Assembly: GCA_964429695.1 (NCBI GenBank)
Contig: CAYSCS010000021.1
Span: 1 to 64,000, forward strand
DNA length: 64,000 nucleotides
From: CAYSCS01 sp964429695
GTDB lineage: Bacteria; Acidobacteriota; Aminicenantia; Aminicenantales; Aminicenantaceae
Reading direction: 5' to 3'
Below, in pieces: positions 37,116-46,709 of the stretch; position 1 is the stretch's first letter; each line of letters begins with the position of its first letter. The translations under genes were made by a program, and so were the position numbers. Below the pieces are notes generated by a model, which saw nothing but the letters and a program-made list of their open reading frames with translations, was not told the origin of the DNA and ran no database searches.

Positions 37116-38786
37116 GCCCGAATTTTCGGATAAGATCTAATTGAGAAAAATTTCAGAATCGATACTATTGGCCCCCTTATCAGCTCAGCAGGTCATGTTT
37201 TTGACCACAAGTGTTGCAAAAAGCGGTGTTGTTGGCAGGGTTATTATCGAGCTTGATAAGCCAAAATTTCTGTTTGATGAGACCTCGGCCTAAGATAGCC
37301 AAAATCTCAAGGCTGAGAGCGGCCGTTATAATCGCAATTCCAGGAGCGCGACCTGAAGGATCTGGTAGATGCGACGAAACGTATCCACATAGCAGTAATG
37401 GACGGAAAGGCGAAGAACGGTCCAGCGGGCGTGCCGCACGACCACGCCAGTGATATTGACCAATCTGAAGCGCAACTATTTGATTCGCAGCCGCCACCAC
37501 GAGCGGTCCAGATGCGCATATTTGAAGACCTCAACCAGGTTGGAGCCCAGAACCTGGAGTTGAAAGAACACGGCATTGGCCAGGAAATGTTCTGAGAGGA
37601 TATGGTCGAGGGCATACCCTTCCTTGAGCTCCCGGATGACATTCTCAGCTTCGCCCCGCTTGCGGTAGAAGCGGACCACCTTATGAGGCGACTAGTCGGT
37701 GTTGGTGAGGTAAAGGCGAGAGCTGTACTCGACTCGGGGAACAAAGCCCGCTGCTTGTTTCGTTTACGCACCACGACCAGCCGATAGACTGCTCCCTCTT
37801 TCTCCACACTGAAAAAAGGGATCCCTTCTCCGGCTTCCTCGTTGGCCTGGCCACCCCGAAGTCTTTCCCAGTGCTCTATCCCCTGGATTATCTGGAAGAT
37901 CGCTTCCGCTTTGCGGCTAGCAATGACAAACCCGGTTGCGTTCTGGTCACAGTAACGCATGAGCCGGTGGTTGTAACCGGCAGAGTCCGAGTGCACCAAG
38001 AGCTCGATCCCGGGAAAATCTTTCCGCGGAGAGCGATGGATTTTACGCACCAGACTCAGCTTGTGCGATTGAGGCGCCACATTGCCTGGACGAAACACAG
38101 AAAAAGCCGCCAGGCTCATCCAGCCGGCCCGCAGTGTCCCCAGAAGGGGGTTAAACCCTCGGAAACCCTCAGAGGTTCGCTCGGCGATCCGCACCCCGCT
38201 TTCCATTAGCGTGGATTCAATGTCGAGGATTACCCGCCACATTCTCTTCGCCCGAAGCGCCCCCACTACAACCCGCATTCCACACTCCACCAGCCGATGA
38301 ACATCCTTCGTTCGAAACCGCCGGCTCAAATCTGCCAGCGTGTTCGGCCGGGGAACTGGCCCCATCCGTAAAAGAGCGAGGCAGGCCTGGATCCGCTCGC
38401 AAAACGTCAATATCTAAAAGCCTGTCGCCTCCCTTGATGACCATCTGCAGAAACGACATCACCTTGGCCGAGACCGAATAGCCGCGCTCCCGGAGCTTAA
38501 GATGAGAAAAACTCCGGTCGAGCTGCTTGGCCAACCCGATATCTTTGGCGAAGGTCATGAGTAGAGCCAGACCGCTGGAGGCAGTGGCTTTGTTGCGATG
38601 AAGGGAACCGAGTTTGAAATTTTGGATATTCTGACGTATCATGAAGGCACCTCCTGGGGGTTTCACCTGTGGGGTGAAACTTTTTAATTTTTTCATTGCG
38701 CCTCTATTTTACCAGCTTTCTGGGGAAATAGAGGCTTCTTTTTTTACCCGGAGAAAAAAAAGAGCCTGTTACCCGAATATTCGGGG
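37116..38786 (-). mobile_element. IS1380-family insertion sequence, inactivated
   Basis: About 1.67 kb, the expected length for IS1380 elements. Reading inward, the left end is GCCCGAATTTTCGGATAA (37116 on, plus strand) and the right end CCCCGAATATTCGGGTAA (38786 back, minus strand), a good imperfect inverted repeat. The base composition between them is clearly richer in G+C than the flanks, as expected for recent arrival. The transposase inside is frameshifted. I did not find a matching target-site duplication. The right end is only ~14 bases from the -35 box of the downstream TPR gene. Confidence 0.6.
37330..38696 (-). pseudogene. IS1380 transposase, frameshifted
   Basis: The reading frame shifts at least twice. 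The N-terminal part (38696-38217) starts MKKLKSFTPQVK and contains KDIGLAKQLDRSFSHL and GGDRLLDIDVLRAD. The middle frame (38410-37650) contains LDIESTLMESGV (first catalytic Asp of the IS1380 D-D-E set), LLVHSDSAGYNHRLMRYC (second Asp) and IQGIEHWER. A third frame (37679-37480) carries MVRFYRKRGEAENVIRELKEG (the catalytic Glu helix, YxxRGxxExxIKExK). A further frame carries VLRLSVHYCYVDTF, the end of the protein. Each catalytic residue is still readable, so inactivation is probably recent. Confidence 0.75.
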
Positions 38787-38799
38787 ATGAGTCTGCTAA

Positions 38800-38829
38800 T
38801 TGACAAGTTGAAAATATCTTCGTTATATT
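38800..38829 (+). promoter_or_regulatory. predicted sigma70-type promoter for TPR lipoprotein gene
   Basis: TTGACA (38800-38805), 18-base spacer, TATATT (38824-38829). The AT-rich stretch that follows and the gene start at 38935 fit a leader of about 100 bases. The palindrome CCCGAATATTCGGG just upstream belongs to the IS end but could affect expression. Confidence 0.5.
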
Positions 38830-38934
38830 TATAATATAAAAAGATATTTTTATGGGGAAATTAGGACAAAAAATAAAAAACAACCACCAATTCTTCCCTT
38901 AATTAAACTTCTTCTTGATGGTGAGGAGTTTAAG

Positions 38935-39690
38935 ATGAAAAAATTGCTCTTCCCTTTAACCTTTATAATAATAAGCCTGATTTATCTCTCCTGTAAATCT
39001 CAAAAAAAGCCTGAATTTGAACCCCGCATGACTTCAAAAAGGGCTTTTAATCTGCACCTGATTCATGCCAACGAATTTATCAAACTAAATGATTATGACA
39101 AAGCAATTCAAGAAGCCAATGCCGCTCTCAAGATAAACCCAAAGGCAGCTGAGGGATACAACCTTCTTGGAATAGCCTTTTTCTTCAAGAAAGTTTATAA
39201 GTTCGCAGAAGAAAATTTTTTGAAATCTCTAAACCTGAGGCCCTCTTATGCTCAAGCTTATAACAACTTGGGGAATACTTCTTATCTTAAAGGAGAAATA
39301 GAGCAGGCAAAATAAAACTTTAAAAAGGCTCTTGAGCTTGAGCCCAACCTCATCTCGGCCAATTATAGCTTAGGAACTCTTCTTCTCAATCAAGGAAATA
39401 TCGAAGAGGGGTCTTTTTATCTTCAAAGGGGAATCAGTCTCGGGCCAGATTTTCTCGAAAAGAATAAAGGTTTTCTTGTGAGTTTTCCTACTGAGGATTT
39501 AAGGGTATCAGAAACTTTCTTTGTGTATGCTAAATTCTATGTCTCTATGGGTAACATCGAAAAAACCCTCGAATATCTCGAGAAAGCCAAAGAAGCAGGC
39601 TTCGATGATTGGCAAAGAATCGAAGAAGAAAATGAATTTGAAACTGTAAGAAAAGACCCCAGAATAAGGGAATTTTTAATCAGAAAGTAA
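38935..39690 (+). pseudogene. TPR lipoprotein interrupted by one in-frame TAA
   Basis: ATG 38935 has GAGGAG at a good distance. The N terminus KKLLFPLTFIIISLIYLSCK is a lipoprotein signal with the cysteine after LIYLS. TPR repeats follow (NDYDKAIQEANAALKINPKA, AEENFLKSLNLRPSYA, then EIEQAK, TAA, NFKKALELEPNLISANYSLG). The TAA at 39313-39315 falls at a solvent-exposed helix position usually held by Glu, Gln or Lys, and the same frame stays open to 39690 through two more TPRs (MGNIEKTLEYLEKAKEAGFD). One base change (GAA, CAA or AAA to TAA) accounts for it. The product ending at 39315 would be a 126-residue truncated lipoprotein. Confidence 0.7.
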
Positions 39691-40525
39691 AATTTATAGA
39701 GCAGCCAATCATTAAAAGCTATCAGCCCAAAAGATGACAAATATCTTACCCTTACCTAAATCCACAAGAAAATGAAAATATAATCCCCTTATTTTGATTC
39801 ACCTAAGATTCCCTAAAAATGAGTCTGGATTATTCATAAAAAAGGCTCTACCTCTCACAATTTATTGTTTAGTGTAAAAATAAAGAGAAAACAGTCTTGA
39901 ATTAAATTAACGAAACCAAGTAGCTTCAGACTTCGATTTATTTTAGTTATAAAAACTTATTTTAGGATTTATTAATAATCCAAGTTAAGTGAAGGAGCTT
40001 GATTATTTTTAATTAAATTTTTCGGTGGATAAAGCTTATTAATATAAATATTTTATTCAATCTTCCTCTAAGAGAAATATTTTGCTTGAGATGAAGAAAG
40101 ACTCTAAATTTTTGTGCTCAAGGTAAACATAAAAGAAGTAAAAATGAAAAATTCCAAGGGCTTTCCAAAAAAAATCAAAAGATGCTGAGAAAGAGTTATC
40201 ATCAATCCCTCCCGTGAGGAATTGGCTTCTCCTGAGGCATACTTCAGGGCATAAAATGAGCAAAAATTATGTTCCGGCACCCTCATCCTCGAAATCTACT
40301 CAGGATTACTTGGAAACTTAGATAGAAAAAGAATGCATAACCGCAAGTATTTCACCTGGTTTGAAATCTCGCTAAAGAATTGGTAGAGCTTGAGCGCCGT
40401 GGTATGAGGTAAACTACTCGAGAAAGAAATATCGCTCCTTCAAAAAAGGGGAAAGAATAATCCGAAATTTAAATGAAAACAAGGTAGTCAAGCAATCTGC
40501 ATGAATATTTATTAAACTGATTTAA
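39691..40525. other. gap between TPR gene and purine cluster
   Basis: AT-rich; I recognise no gene, RNA or repeat. Short minus-strand frames at 40057-40286 have no protein-like signature. Confidence 0.35.
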
Positions 40526-40554
40526 TTGACATAGGAAAAGCTTACTGTTATGAT
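40526..40554 (+). promoter_or_regulatory. near-consensus sigma70 promoter of the purine cluster
   Basis: TTGACA (40526-40531), exactly 17 bases, TATGAT (40549-40554). Transcription would start near 40561, giving a leader of only about 23 bases before purB (ATG 40584, GAGGAG upstream). That leaves no room for a purine riboswitch, so control, if any, would be by a DNA-binding repressor or none. Confidence 0.7.
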
Positions 40555-40583
40555 TTTAAATCAATTCGAGGAGAAAATTCCCC

Positions 40584-41885
40584 ATGATAGACCGCTACTG
40601 TCGCCCTCAAATGAGCTCAATCTGGACTGATGAAAACAGATACAAGAAGTGGCTTGAAGTCGAACTTGCAGTCTGTGAAGCTTGGTGTGAACTGGGAGAA
40701 ATTCCAAAAGATGTCCTGGAGCGGATAAAGAAGAAAGCTGGTTTTTCGGTACAAAGAATCACCGAGGTTGAAAACATTGTCAAGCACGACCTGATTGCTT
40801 TTCTCACCTCAGTTGCTGAACATGTTGGAGAAGACTCAAGGTACATTCACCTCGGTCTGACTTCTTATGATATCGTAGATACGGCTCTTTCCCTTCTCAT
40901 CAAGCAATCCCTTGAAATTATCAAGAAAGATATCATCTCGCTCAGAGATATTCTGAAAGAGGAAGCGTTGAGACAGAAGAAAACAATCATGGTAGGTCGA
41001 ACCCATGGCGTCCATGCTGAACCTATAACTCTTGGTGTCAAGCTCCTTGTGTGGTATGAAGAAATAAATCGCCACTTGAAGAGAATTGAAAGGGCGATCG
41101 AGACTATCAGTGTGGGAAGAATTTCAGGGGCAGTTGGTACCTATATCCATCTCAATCCAGAAGTCGAGGTTCGAGCCCTCAAGAGACTGGGATTGATTCC
41201 TGCAAAAGTGTCAACTCAAATTTTACAGCGCGATAGGCACGCTGAAGCGATTTCAACCTTGGCACTCCTCGCCTCATCCCTGGAAAAGTTTGCCCTCGAA
41301 ATCCGCCTTTTGCAGAGAACTGAAGTACTCGAACTCGAAGAACCATTCACCAAGGGACAAAAGGGATCTTCTGCCATGCCTCATAAAAAAAATCCTGTAA
41401 GATGTGAAAGAATCTCGGGTCTTGCCCGAATTGCTAGAGCCAACCTTCAGGTCGCCCTCGAAAACATCCCTCTCTGGCATGAAAGAGACATTTCCCACTC
41501 CTCGGCAGAAAGAGTAATCTTCCCTGATACTTTCCTTATCTTGGACTTTATCCTGGCTGAAATGACAGACATAATCAAAAACTGGAAGGTTTACCCTGAA
41601 AACATGAAGAGAAACTTGGAGCTTACGAAGGGTCTTATCTTCTCCCAAACGGTGATGCTGGCTTTGGTGAAAAAAAACATCTCGCGCGACAAAGCCTATC
41701 AAATTGTGCAACGCCACAGCCTAAGAGCATGGCAGGAATCGCTCGATTTCAGAGAACTTCTCCGGCTTGATGAAGAAGTAAGGAGAATAATTCCACCTGA
41801 AGAACTTGAAGCCTGTTTCACTCTTGAACCCTTTCTAGATAAGATAGACTACATCTTCGAAAGAGTGCTGGGAGATGAAAGTTAG
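40584..41885 (+). CDS. purB: adenylosuccinate lyase
   Basis: 433 residues of the fumarase/aspartase superfamily. The signature loop GSSAMPHKKNPVRCE (SSxMPxKxNP) is intact, with the catalytic-base Ser in it. GRTHGVHAEPITLG, TSYDIVDTALSLL and RDISHSSAERV are the other conserved segments. The enzyme cleaves SAICAR to AICAR and adenylosuccinate to AMP in de novo purine synthesis. Length is normal for the short bacterial form. GAGGAG precedes the ATG. It overlaps purS by about ten bases, so the cluster is translationally coupled. Confidence 0.96.
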   Translation: MIDRYCRPQMSSIWTDENRYKKWLEVELAVCEAWCELGEIPKDVLERIKKKAGFSVQRITEVENIVKHDLIAFLTSVAEHVGEDSRYIHLGLTSYDIVDTALSLLIKQSLEIIKKDIISLRDILKEEALRQKKTIMVGRTHGVHAEPITLGVKLLVWYEEINRHLKRIERAIETISVGRISGAVGTYIHLNPEVEVRALKRLGLIPAKVSTQILQRDRHAEAISTLALLASSLEKFALEIRLLQRTEVLELEEPFTKGQKGSSAMPHKKNPVRCERISGLARIARANLQVALENIPLWHERDISHSSAERVIFPDTFLILDFILAEMTDIIKNWKVYPENMKRNLELTKGLIFSQTVMLALVKKNISRDKAYQIVQRHSLRAWQESLDFRELLRLDEEVRRIIPPEELEACFTLEPFLDKIDYIFERVLGDES

Positions 41886-42117
41886 AGTCCTCGTTTTGTA
41901 TAAGGAGAGTGTACTTGACCCTCAGGGACAGACTGTGAAGAACGCACTCAATATGCTAGGATATAAATATGTTAAGGATGTTAGACAGGGAAAAATATTT
42001 GAGCTTGAGCTGGATCAGATTTCACAAGAAGAGGCAGAGAAAATAATCCCCGAGATTTCTAATAAAGTTCTCACTAATCCCATCATTGAAAAATTTTCCT
42101 GGGAAATAATCGAATAG
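41875..42117 (+). CDS. purS: phosphoribosylformylglycinamidine synthase subunit PurS
   Basis: 80 residues, the usual size. VLYKESVLDPQGQTVKNAL at the N terminus and the central GYKYVKDVRQGKIFEL strand are the PurS hallmarks. PurS bridges PurQ and PurL in the three-part FGAM synthase. Its start lies inside the end of purB. Confidence 0.95.
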   Translation: MKVRVLVLYKESVLDPQGQTVKNALNMLGYKYVKDVRQGKIFELELDQISQEEAEKIIPEISNKVLTNPIIEKFSWEIIE

Positions 42118-42149
42118 AAAGAGCTTTCAGAAGTGGCAGAGAAAGCGGA

Positions 42150-42848
42150 ATGAAATTTGGAGTAGTTGTCTTCCCTGGATCAAACTGTGATTATGATACT
42201 CTCTATGTTCTAAAACATGTTTTCAACCAGAAGGCAACTTTTCTCTGGCATAAAGAGCATGATTTAAAAAAAGTAGATTGTGTCATCCTCCCCGGTGGCT
42301 TCTCCTATGGAGATTATCTTCGTGCAGGTGCCATAGCCAGATTCTCCCCCCTTATGCTTGAGGTTCAAGAATTTGCCTCAAGGGGAGGTCTGGTCCTCGG
42401 CATCTGCAACGGCTTCCAAGTGCTCCAGGAACTCGGTCTCCTCCCAGGTGCTATGCTCAGGAATAAGAACCTCAAATTTCTCTGTCAGTACGTGTATCTA
42501 AGGCTTGAAAATAATCACACTCCTTTTACTCTTAAGGGAAGAAAAGGACAGGTTCTCAAGATACCCATCGCCCATTTCGATGGAAACTTCTTTGCTCCTC
42601 CGGAAGTAATCCAGAGCATCAAAAAAAATGAGCAAATAACCCTCCGCTACTGTGAACCGAACGGTGCTCTGAGCGAAGAAGCAAATGTAAACGGTTCACT
42701 GGAGAATATTGCAGGTATAGTCAATGAAAAAGGAAACGTGATGGGAATGATGCCTCACCCCGAAAGAGCCTCAGAGTCAATCCTGGGAAGTGAAGATGGG
42801 AGGATAATTTTCGAATCTATAATAACCTGGAGTGAAAGGAAGAGGTGA
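42150..42848 (+). CDS. purQ: phosphoribosylformylglycinamidine synthase subunit PurQ
   Basis: 232 residues; class I glutamine amidotransferase. The nucleophile elbow is LGICNGFQVL with the catalytic Cys, and MMPHPERASE carries the His/Glu pair. The N terminus KFGVVVFPGSNCDYDT is typical of PurQ. It supplies ammonia from glutamine to PurL. The stop codon overlaps the purL start. Confidence 0.96.
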   Translation: MKFGVVVFPGSNCDYDTLYVLKHVFNQKATFLWHKEHDLKKVDCVILPGGFSYGDYLRAGAIARFSPLMLEVQEFASRGGLVLGICNGFQVLQELGLLPGAMLRNKNLKFLCQYVYLRLENNHTPFTLKGRKGQVLKIPIAHFDGNFFAPPEVIQSIKKNEQITLRYCEPNGALSEEANVNGSLENIAGIVNEKGNVMGMMPHPERASESILGSEDGRIIFESIITWSERKR

Positions 42849-45052
42849 TGGATAAGAAAGCAATCGAAGAACATAACCTCACTCTGGATGAATACAAGAG
42901 AATAGTTGAGCTCATAGGAAGAGAGCCGAACATAACGGAACTTGGCATATTTTCTCTGATGTGGTCAGAACATTGCAGCTACAAGAGTTCTAAAATCCAT
43001 CTCAAAAAATTCCCTGTTAAGGGAAAGAATGTAATTCAGGGACCGGGAGAAAATGCGGGGGTAGTGGACATTGGAGATGGTCTCTTGGCTGTCTTTAAGA
43101 TTGAGTCCCATAACCATCCTTCATTCATAGAGCCTTTTCAAGGAGCAGCGACAGGAGTAGGAGGCATTCTTAGGGATATATTCACCATGGGTGCAAGGCC
43201 TATCGCTCTTCTGGATTCACTTCGTTTCGGACCCCTTTCTAACCCGAAAAATAAGGCGATAATGGATGGAGTCGTTTCAGGAATAGCCGCATATGGCAAT
43301 TCTGTTGGCGTTCCCACTGTAGGAGGGGAAATATATTTCAACGAATGTTATTCTTTAAACCCCCTCGTGAATGTATGCTGTGTGGGAATAGGTAGGAAAA
43401 ATAAGCTCTTCAGGGCTAGGGCAGAAGGTGTGGGAAACCCAGTCTTATATGTAGGTTCAAAGACAGGCAGAGATGGCATTCATGGGGCAACAATGGCATC
43501 CGCAGAATTTGGGGAGGATTCTGAAAAAAAGAGGCCTAATGTTCAGGTTGGAGACCCCTTCAAAGAAAAATTACTTCTTGAAGCCTGTCTCGAAGTAATG
43601 GACAAGGATTTGATCGTGGGGATTCAAGATATGGGAGCCGCCGGCATCACCTGCTCGACAGCAGAAATGGCTGCAAAGTCAAGAATGGGAATAGAGATTG
43701 AACTTGACCGAGTTCCTCAAAGAGAAGAAAGTATGACCCCTTACGAAATCATGCTCTCTGAATCTCAAGAACGAATGCTGCTCGTGGCTAAGAAAGATAA
43801 GGTATCCAAGATACAGAAGATTTTTGCCAAATGGGACCTGGATGCCGTAGTCATAGGAAAGGTTACAAAAGGAAATAGACTGAGAGTTTTCTCAGGAGGA
43901 GAGAAAGTCGTCGACCTTCCCCTCGATGCGATTGTCAACCTCTGTCCGGTCTATGATAGAGAAAGTAGATACCCTTCCTATTTAGAAAAATCTACCCAAA
44001 TTGAGCTCCCCCTTCTCCCTGATGATTACAATCAAGTTCTCCTGAAACTTCTCTCCTCTCCCACCATAGCCAGTAAAGAATGGGTCTTCAGACAATATGA
44101 CCACATGGTTCAGATTAACACCATCCTCCTTCCCGGAGCAGATGCATCTTTGTTGAGGATAAAGAAGAAGAGAAAGGCACTAGCATTGACCCTCGATGGG
44201 AATTCTCTCTATACCTATTTAGACCCAAGGAGAGGCGGAAAGATTGCTGTGGCTGAGGCATGCAGAAACCTTTCCTGTGTGGGGGCTTATCCTATAGGAG
44301 CCACAAACTGCCTAAACTTTGGAAACCCGGAAAAGCCCGAAATCATGTGGCAGTTCAAAGAAGTAATCGAGGGAATCTCAGAGGCTTGCCGCATCTTCAA
44401 GGTCCCTATCACCGGCGGAAATGTAAGCTTCTACAATGAAACAGAAGGGGCTCCCATTTATCCGACTCCGGTCCTGGGGATTCTGGGTATTTTAGAGGAT
44501 TACCAAAAGGCAGTAAGTCCTGGATTTAAAAAAGGGGCGGAAATCATAATCCTTCTTGGAGAAAACAAGGAAGAGTTAGGGGCTTCAGAGTATCTAAAGA
44601 CAATCTTCCATCTTGAAGGAGGAATGCCACCGGAAATTGACCTTAACGAAGAAAAAAGGGTACAAGAACTCTGCCGAGAAGCGATTTTAAAAGGTCTCAT
44701 TGTTTCTGCCCACGACGTTTCTGAGGGCGGGCTTGCGGTTTGCCTTTCTGAATGTGCCTTTCTGAGTGAGGAAAAAATAGGCTTCGAGATAAACCTTGAG
44801 GATGAGCTGAGGCCTGATGCCCTCCTCTTCGGAGAATCTCAATCTCGAATAGTGGTTACCTGCACAGAAGATAGTCTCAAAAAAATTGAGAGCATAGCAG
44901 AGAAGAAAAAAGTTAAAATGAAAATCCTTGGTAAGATAGGAGGAAAGAGAATCATAATTCAATACAGGAAGAAGAAAATCGTTGACCTCCCTCTGGAAAT
45001 GGCTCTTGAATGTTGGGAAAAAACAATTCCCTCAATATTCAAACTCTCTTGA
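42848..45052 (+). CDS. purL: phosphoribosylformylglycinamidine synthase subunit PurL (small type)
   Basis: About 734 residues, the size of the three-subunit type that needs PurS and PurQ. EHCSYKSSKIHLKKFP near the N terminus, KIESHNHPSFIEPFQGAATG and GIQDMGAAGITCSTAEMA are the ATP/FGAR-binding segments; SAHDVSEGGLAVCLSE is the second-half counterpart. ATG 42848 has AAGGA at a good distance; GTG 42845 is a less likely alternative. Confidence 0.96.
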   Translation: MDKKAIEEHNLTLDEYKRIVELIGREPNITELGIFSLMWSEHCSYKSSKIHLKKFPVKGKNVIQGPGENAGVVDIGDGLLAVFKIESHNHPSFIEPFQGAATGVGGILRDIFTMGARPIALLDSLRFGPLSNPKNKAIMDGVVSGIAAYGNSVGVPTVGGEIYFNECYSLNPLVNVCCVGIGRKNKLFRARAEGVGNPVLYVGSKTGRDGIHGATMASAEFGEDSEKKRPNVQVGDPFKEKLLLEACLEVMDKDLIVGIQDMGAAGITCSTAEMAAKSRMGIEIELDRVPQREESMTPYEIMLSESQERMLLVAKKDKVSKIQKIFAKWDLDAVVIGKVTKGNRLRVFSGGEKVVDLPLDAIVNLCPVYDRESRYPSYLEKSTQIELPLLPDDYNQVLLKLLSSPTIASKEWVFRQYDHMVQINTILLPGADASLLRIKKKRKALALTLDGNSLYTYLDPRRGGKIAVAEACRNLSCVGAYPIGATNCLNFGNPEKPEIMWQFKEVIEGISEACRIFKVPITGGNVSFYNETEGAPIYPTPVLGILGILEDYQKAVSPGFKKGAEIIILLGENKEELGASEYLKTIFHLEGGMPPEIDLNEEKRVQELCREAILKGLIVSAHDVSEGGLAVCLSECAFLSEEKIGFEINLEDELRPDALLFGESQSRIVVTCTEDSLKKIESIAEKKKVKMKILGKIGGKRIIIQYRKKKIVDLPLEMALECWEKTIPSIFKLS

Positions 45053-45189
45053 TTTCTTAATCTCTCCTCATTCAGTAAAAAATGAACCCTTAAACGAGAT
45101 TGAATCTAGAAAAAAAGAAGTTAAAATAGGTTGAAAATTTAGAAATAAAAAAATAAACTTAACTAAGGTAAAAGAGGATCTTTCTTCTG

Positions 45190-46035
45190 ATGTCACACAA
45201 ACATCCGCTGATTTTTTTCTTTCTAATATTTTCAGTCCCAAAAATTTATGGAATCTCCCTTCATCTAAAAATGACAGGTGGTTTTTCTTCTTTGAACCCT
45301 ACCCCCATAAACAGCTATCTCAAAGGATGGGAGGAAGCTCAGAAAAGAGAAGCTCTTCTTCAAAGATGGAATTTTCAAAGCAAGGGTTTTAAGAATTTCA
45401 ATCTTGGTGCAGATTTCAACACAGAATTCCTGTTTGAGGTTGGGAATAATTTTGGGCTGGCAATAGAAAGTGGATATCTCTATGTTGAACTGAGCAAGGA
45501 AGAAAATTTCGTTTCTATAGAAAAAAGTTCAGGAACTTTTCACTATATCCACCCCGCTAAAATAACCGCTCTTCCTCTTTGTCTTTCGGGATATTATTTC
45601 CATCCTCTGCACAAAAAGCTTCGCCTTTTCCTTAAAGCAGGTGCAGGCCCCCTGTGGGTAAGATTCGTCGAGAGAGAAGGGAACAAGAAGGCTTCAGAGG
45701 CTAACTTTAAATACACCTTCTTCCAGGAAGCAAGAGCCCGTGGATTAGCTTTTAGAGCTGGCTTGGGGTTTCGCTTAGAAATCGACCCTAATCTGAGTCT
45801 AATCCTTGAAGGAAATTTTCGAAAACTCCAGGTGAAAGAATTCACTCACAAGGAGGAGGGAATTCTAAAGACTCTTTTCTCCTTTGAAGAGTATAAGGAA
45901 AGGATTGAATTCTGGCAATTTAAATTCATGCTTCTTGAGCAGGAGCCAGAAGGAGAAAATTTTCGTCAAGTGGCAAAAGCAGCCCTTGACCTGAGTGGAT
46001 TTTCGGCGAGGATAGGTTTCATGGTAAAGTTTTAA
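45190..46035 (+). CDS. predicted outer-membrane beta-barrel protein inside the purine cluster
   Basis: 281 residues of no recognised family. A signal peptide (LIFFFLIFSVPKIYG) precedes a protein of alternating strands (for example NFNLGADFNTEFLFEVG, KLRLFLKAGAGPLWVRF, RLEIDPNLSLILEGNFRK), ending LSGFSARIGFMVKF, a good barrel terminal strand. It sits between purL (138 bases away) and purN (20 bases), on the same strand, so it is probably co-transcribed with purN. No link to purine metabolism is evident. Confidence 0.65.
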   Translation: MSHKHPLIFFFLIFSVPKIYGISLHLKMTGGFSSLNPTPINSYLKGWEEAQKREALLQRWNFQSKGFKNFNLGADFNTEFLFEVGNNFGLAIESGYLYVELSKEENFVSIEKSSGTFHYIHPAKITALPLCLSGYYFHPLHKKLRLFLKAGAGPLWVRFVEREGNKKASEANFKYTFFQEARARGLAFRAGLGFRLEIDPNLSLILEGNFRKLQVKEFTHKEEGILKTLFSFEEYKERIEFWQFKFMLLEQEPEGENFRQVAKAALDLSGFSARIGFMVKF

Positions 46036-46054
46036 TCCAAGGCAGGGGGGAAAA

Positions 46055-46705
46055 ATGAATGAAGACATTTTCTTAAGTCCAAAAGAAAGAGGGAAAATTG
46101 CAGTTTTTATTTCTGGAAGAGGTTCAAACTTCAAAGCAATTCATGATGCCATACTTTCAGGAAAGATAAATGCCGAAATAGTTCTTGTCCTAAGTGATAA
46201 GAAAGATGCACCTGGCTTAGAGATTGCAAGACAAAGAAATCTCGAAACTCTCTTTCTCAATCCCAAAGACTTCCCTTCACGTCAGGACTATGAAAAAGAA
46301 GTCATCAAGGAGCTGAAGAAGAGAGGCGTGAATCTAATCTGTCTTGCAGGATTTATGAGAATTCTGAGCCCCGAATTCTGCAGAGAATTCAAGAACCGCA
46401 TCATGAACATTCACCCTGCCCTTCTTCCTTCTTTTCCTGGTCTTCATGTGCAGAAAAAGGCTCTCGAATGGGGAGTAAGGTATTCAGGAGCAACTGTCCA
46501 TTTCGTGACTGAAGAGGTGGATATGGGCCCTATAATTCTTCAGGCAGTCGTGCCTGTTTTTCAAAATGACACAGAAGAAAGCCTGAGTGAAAGAATTCTC
46601 AAGGAAGAACACAAGATTTATCCGGAGGCAGTGAGGCTTTTTTTTGAGGGGAGGCTGGAGATAAGAGGGAGAAGAGTGTTTATAAAAGACAAAGAACAGA
46701 CCTGA
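46055..46705 (+). CDS. purN: phosphoribosylglycinamide formyltransferase
   Basis: 216 residues with FISGRGSNFKAIHDAI at the N terminus, the active-site segment MNIHPALLPSFPG (Asn and His), and the late catalytic Asp in TEEVDMGPII. It transfers the formyl group of 10-formyl-THF to GAR, the third step of purine synthesis. Its stop is five bases before the start of the polymerase gene. Confidence 0.95.
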   Translation: MNEDIFLSPKERGKIAVFISGRGSNFKAIHDAILSGKINAEIVLVLSDKKDAPGLEIARQRNLETLFLNPKDFPSRQDYEKEVIKELKKRGVNLICLAGFMRILSPEFCREFKNRIMNIHPALLPSFPGLHVQKKALEWGVRYSGATVHFVTEEVDMGPIILQAVVPVFQNDTEESLSERILKEEHKIYPEAVRLFFEGRLEIRGRRVFIKDKEQT

Positions 46706-46709
46706 AAAG

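Noticed and set aside
37116..38786. Direct-repeat rather than inverted-repeat reading of the IS1380 ends
   Set aside because: The cores are near-palindromic so both alignments work, but the inward-reading TAA extension fits the inverted alignment and the family's known structure.
23547..39315. Reassigned TAA codon as a general feature
   Set aside because: Several intact genes here (for example those ending at 10697 and 36995) end in TAA at the family's normal C terminus, so global reassignment is not supported.
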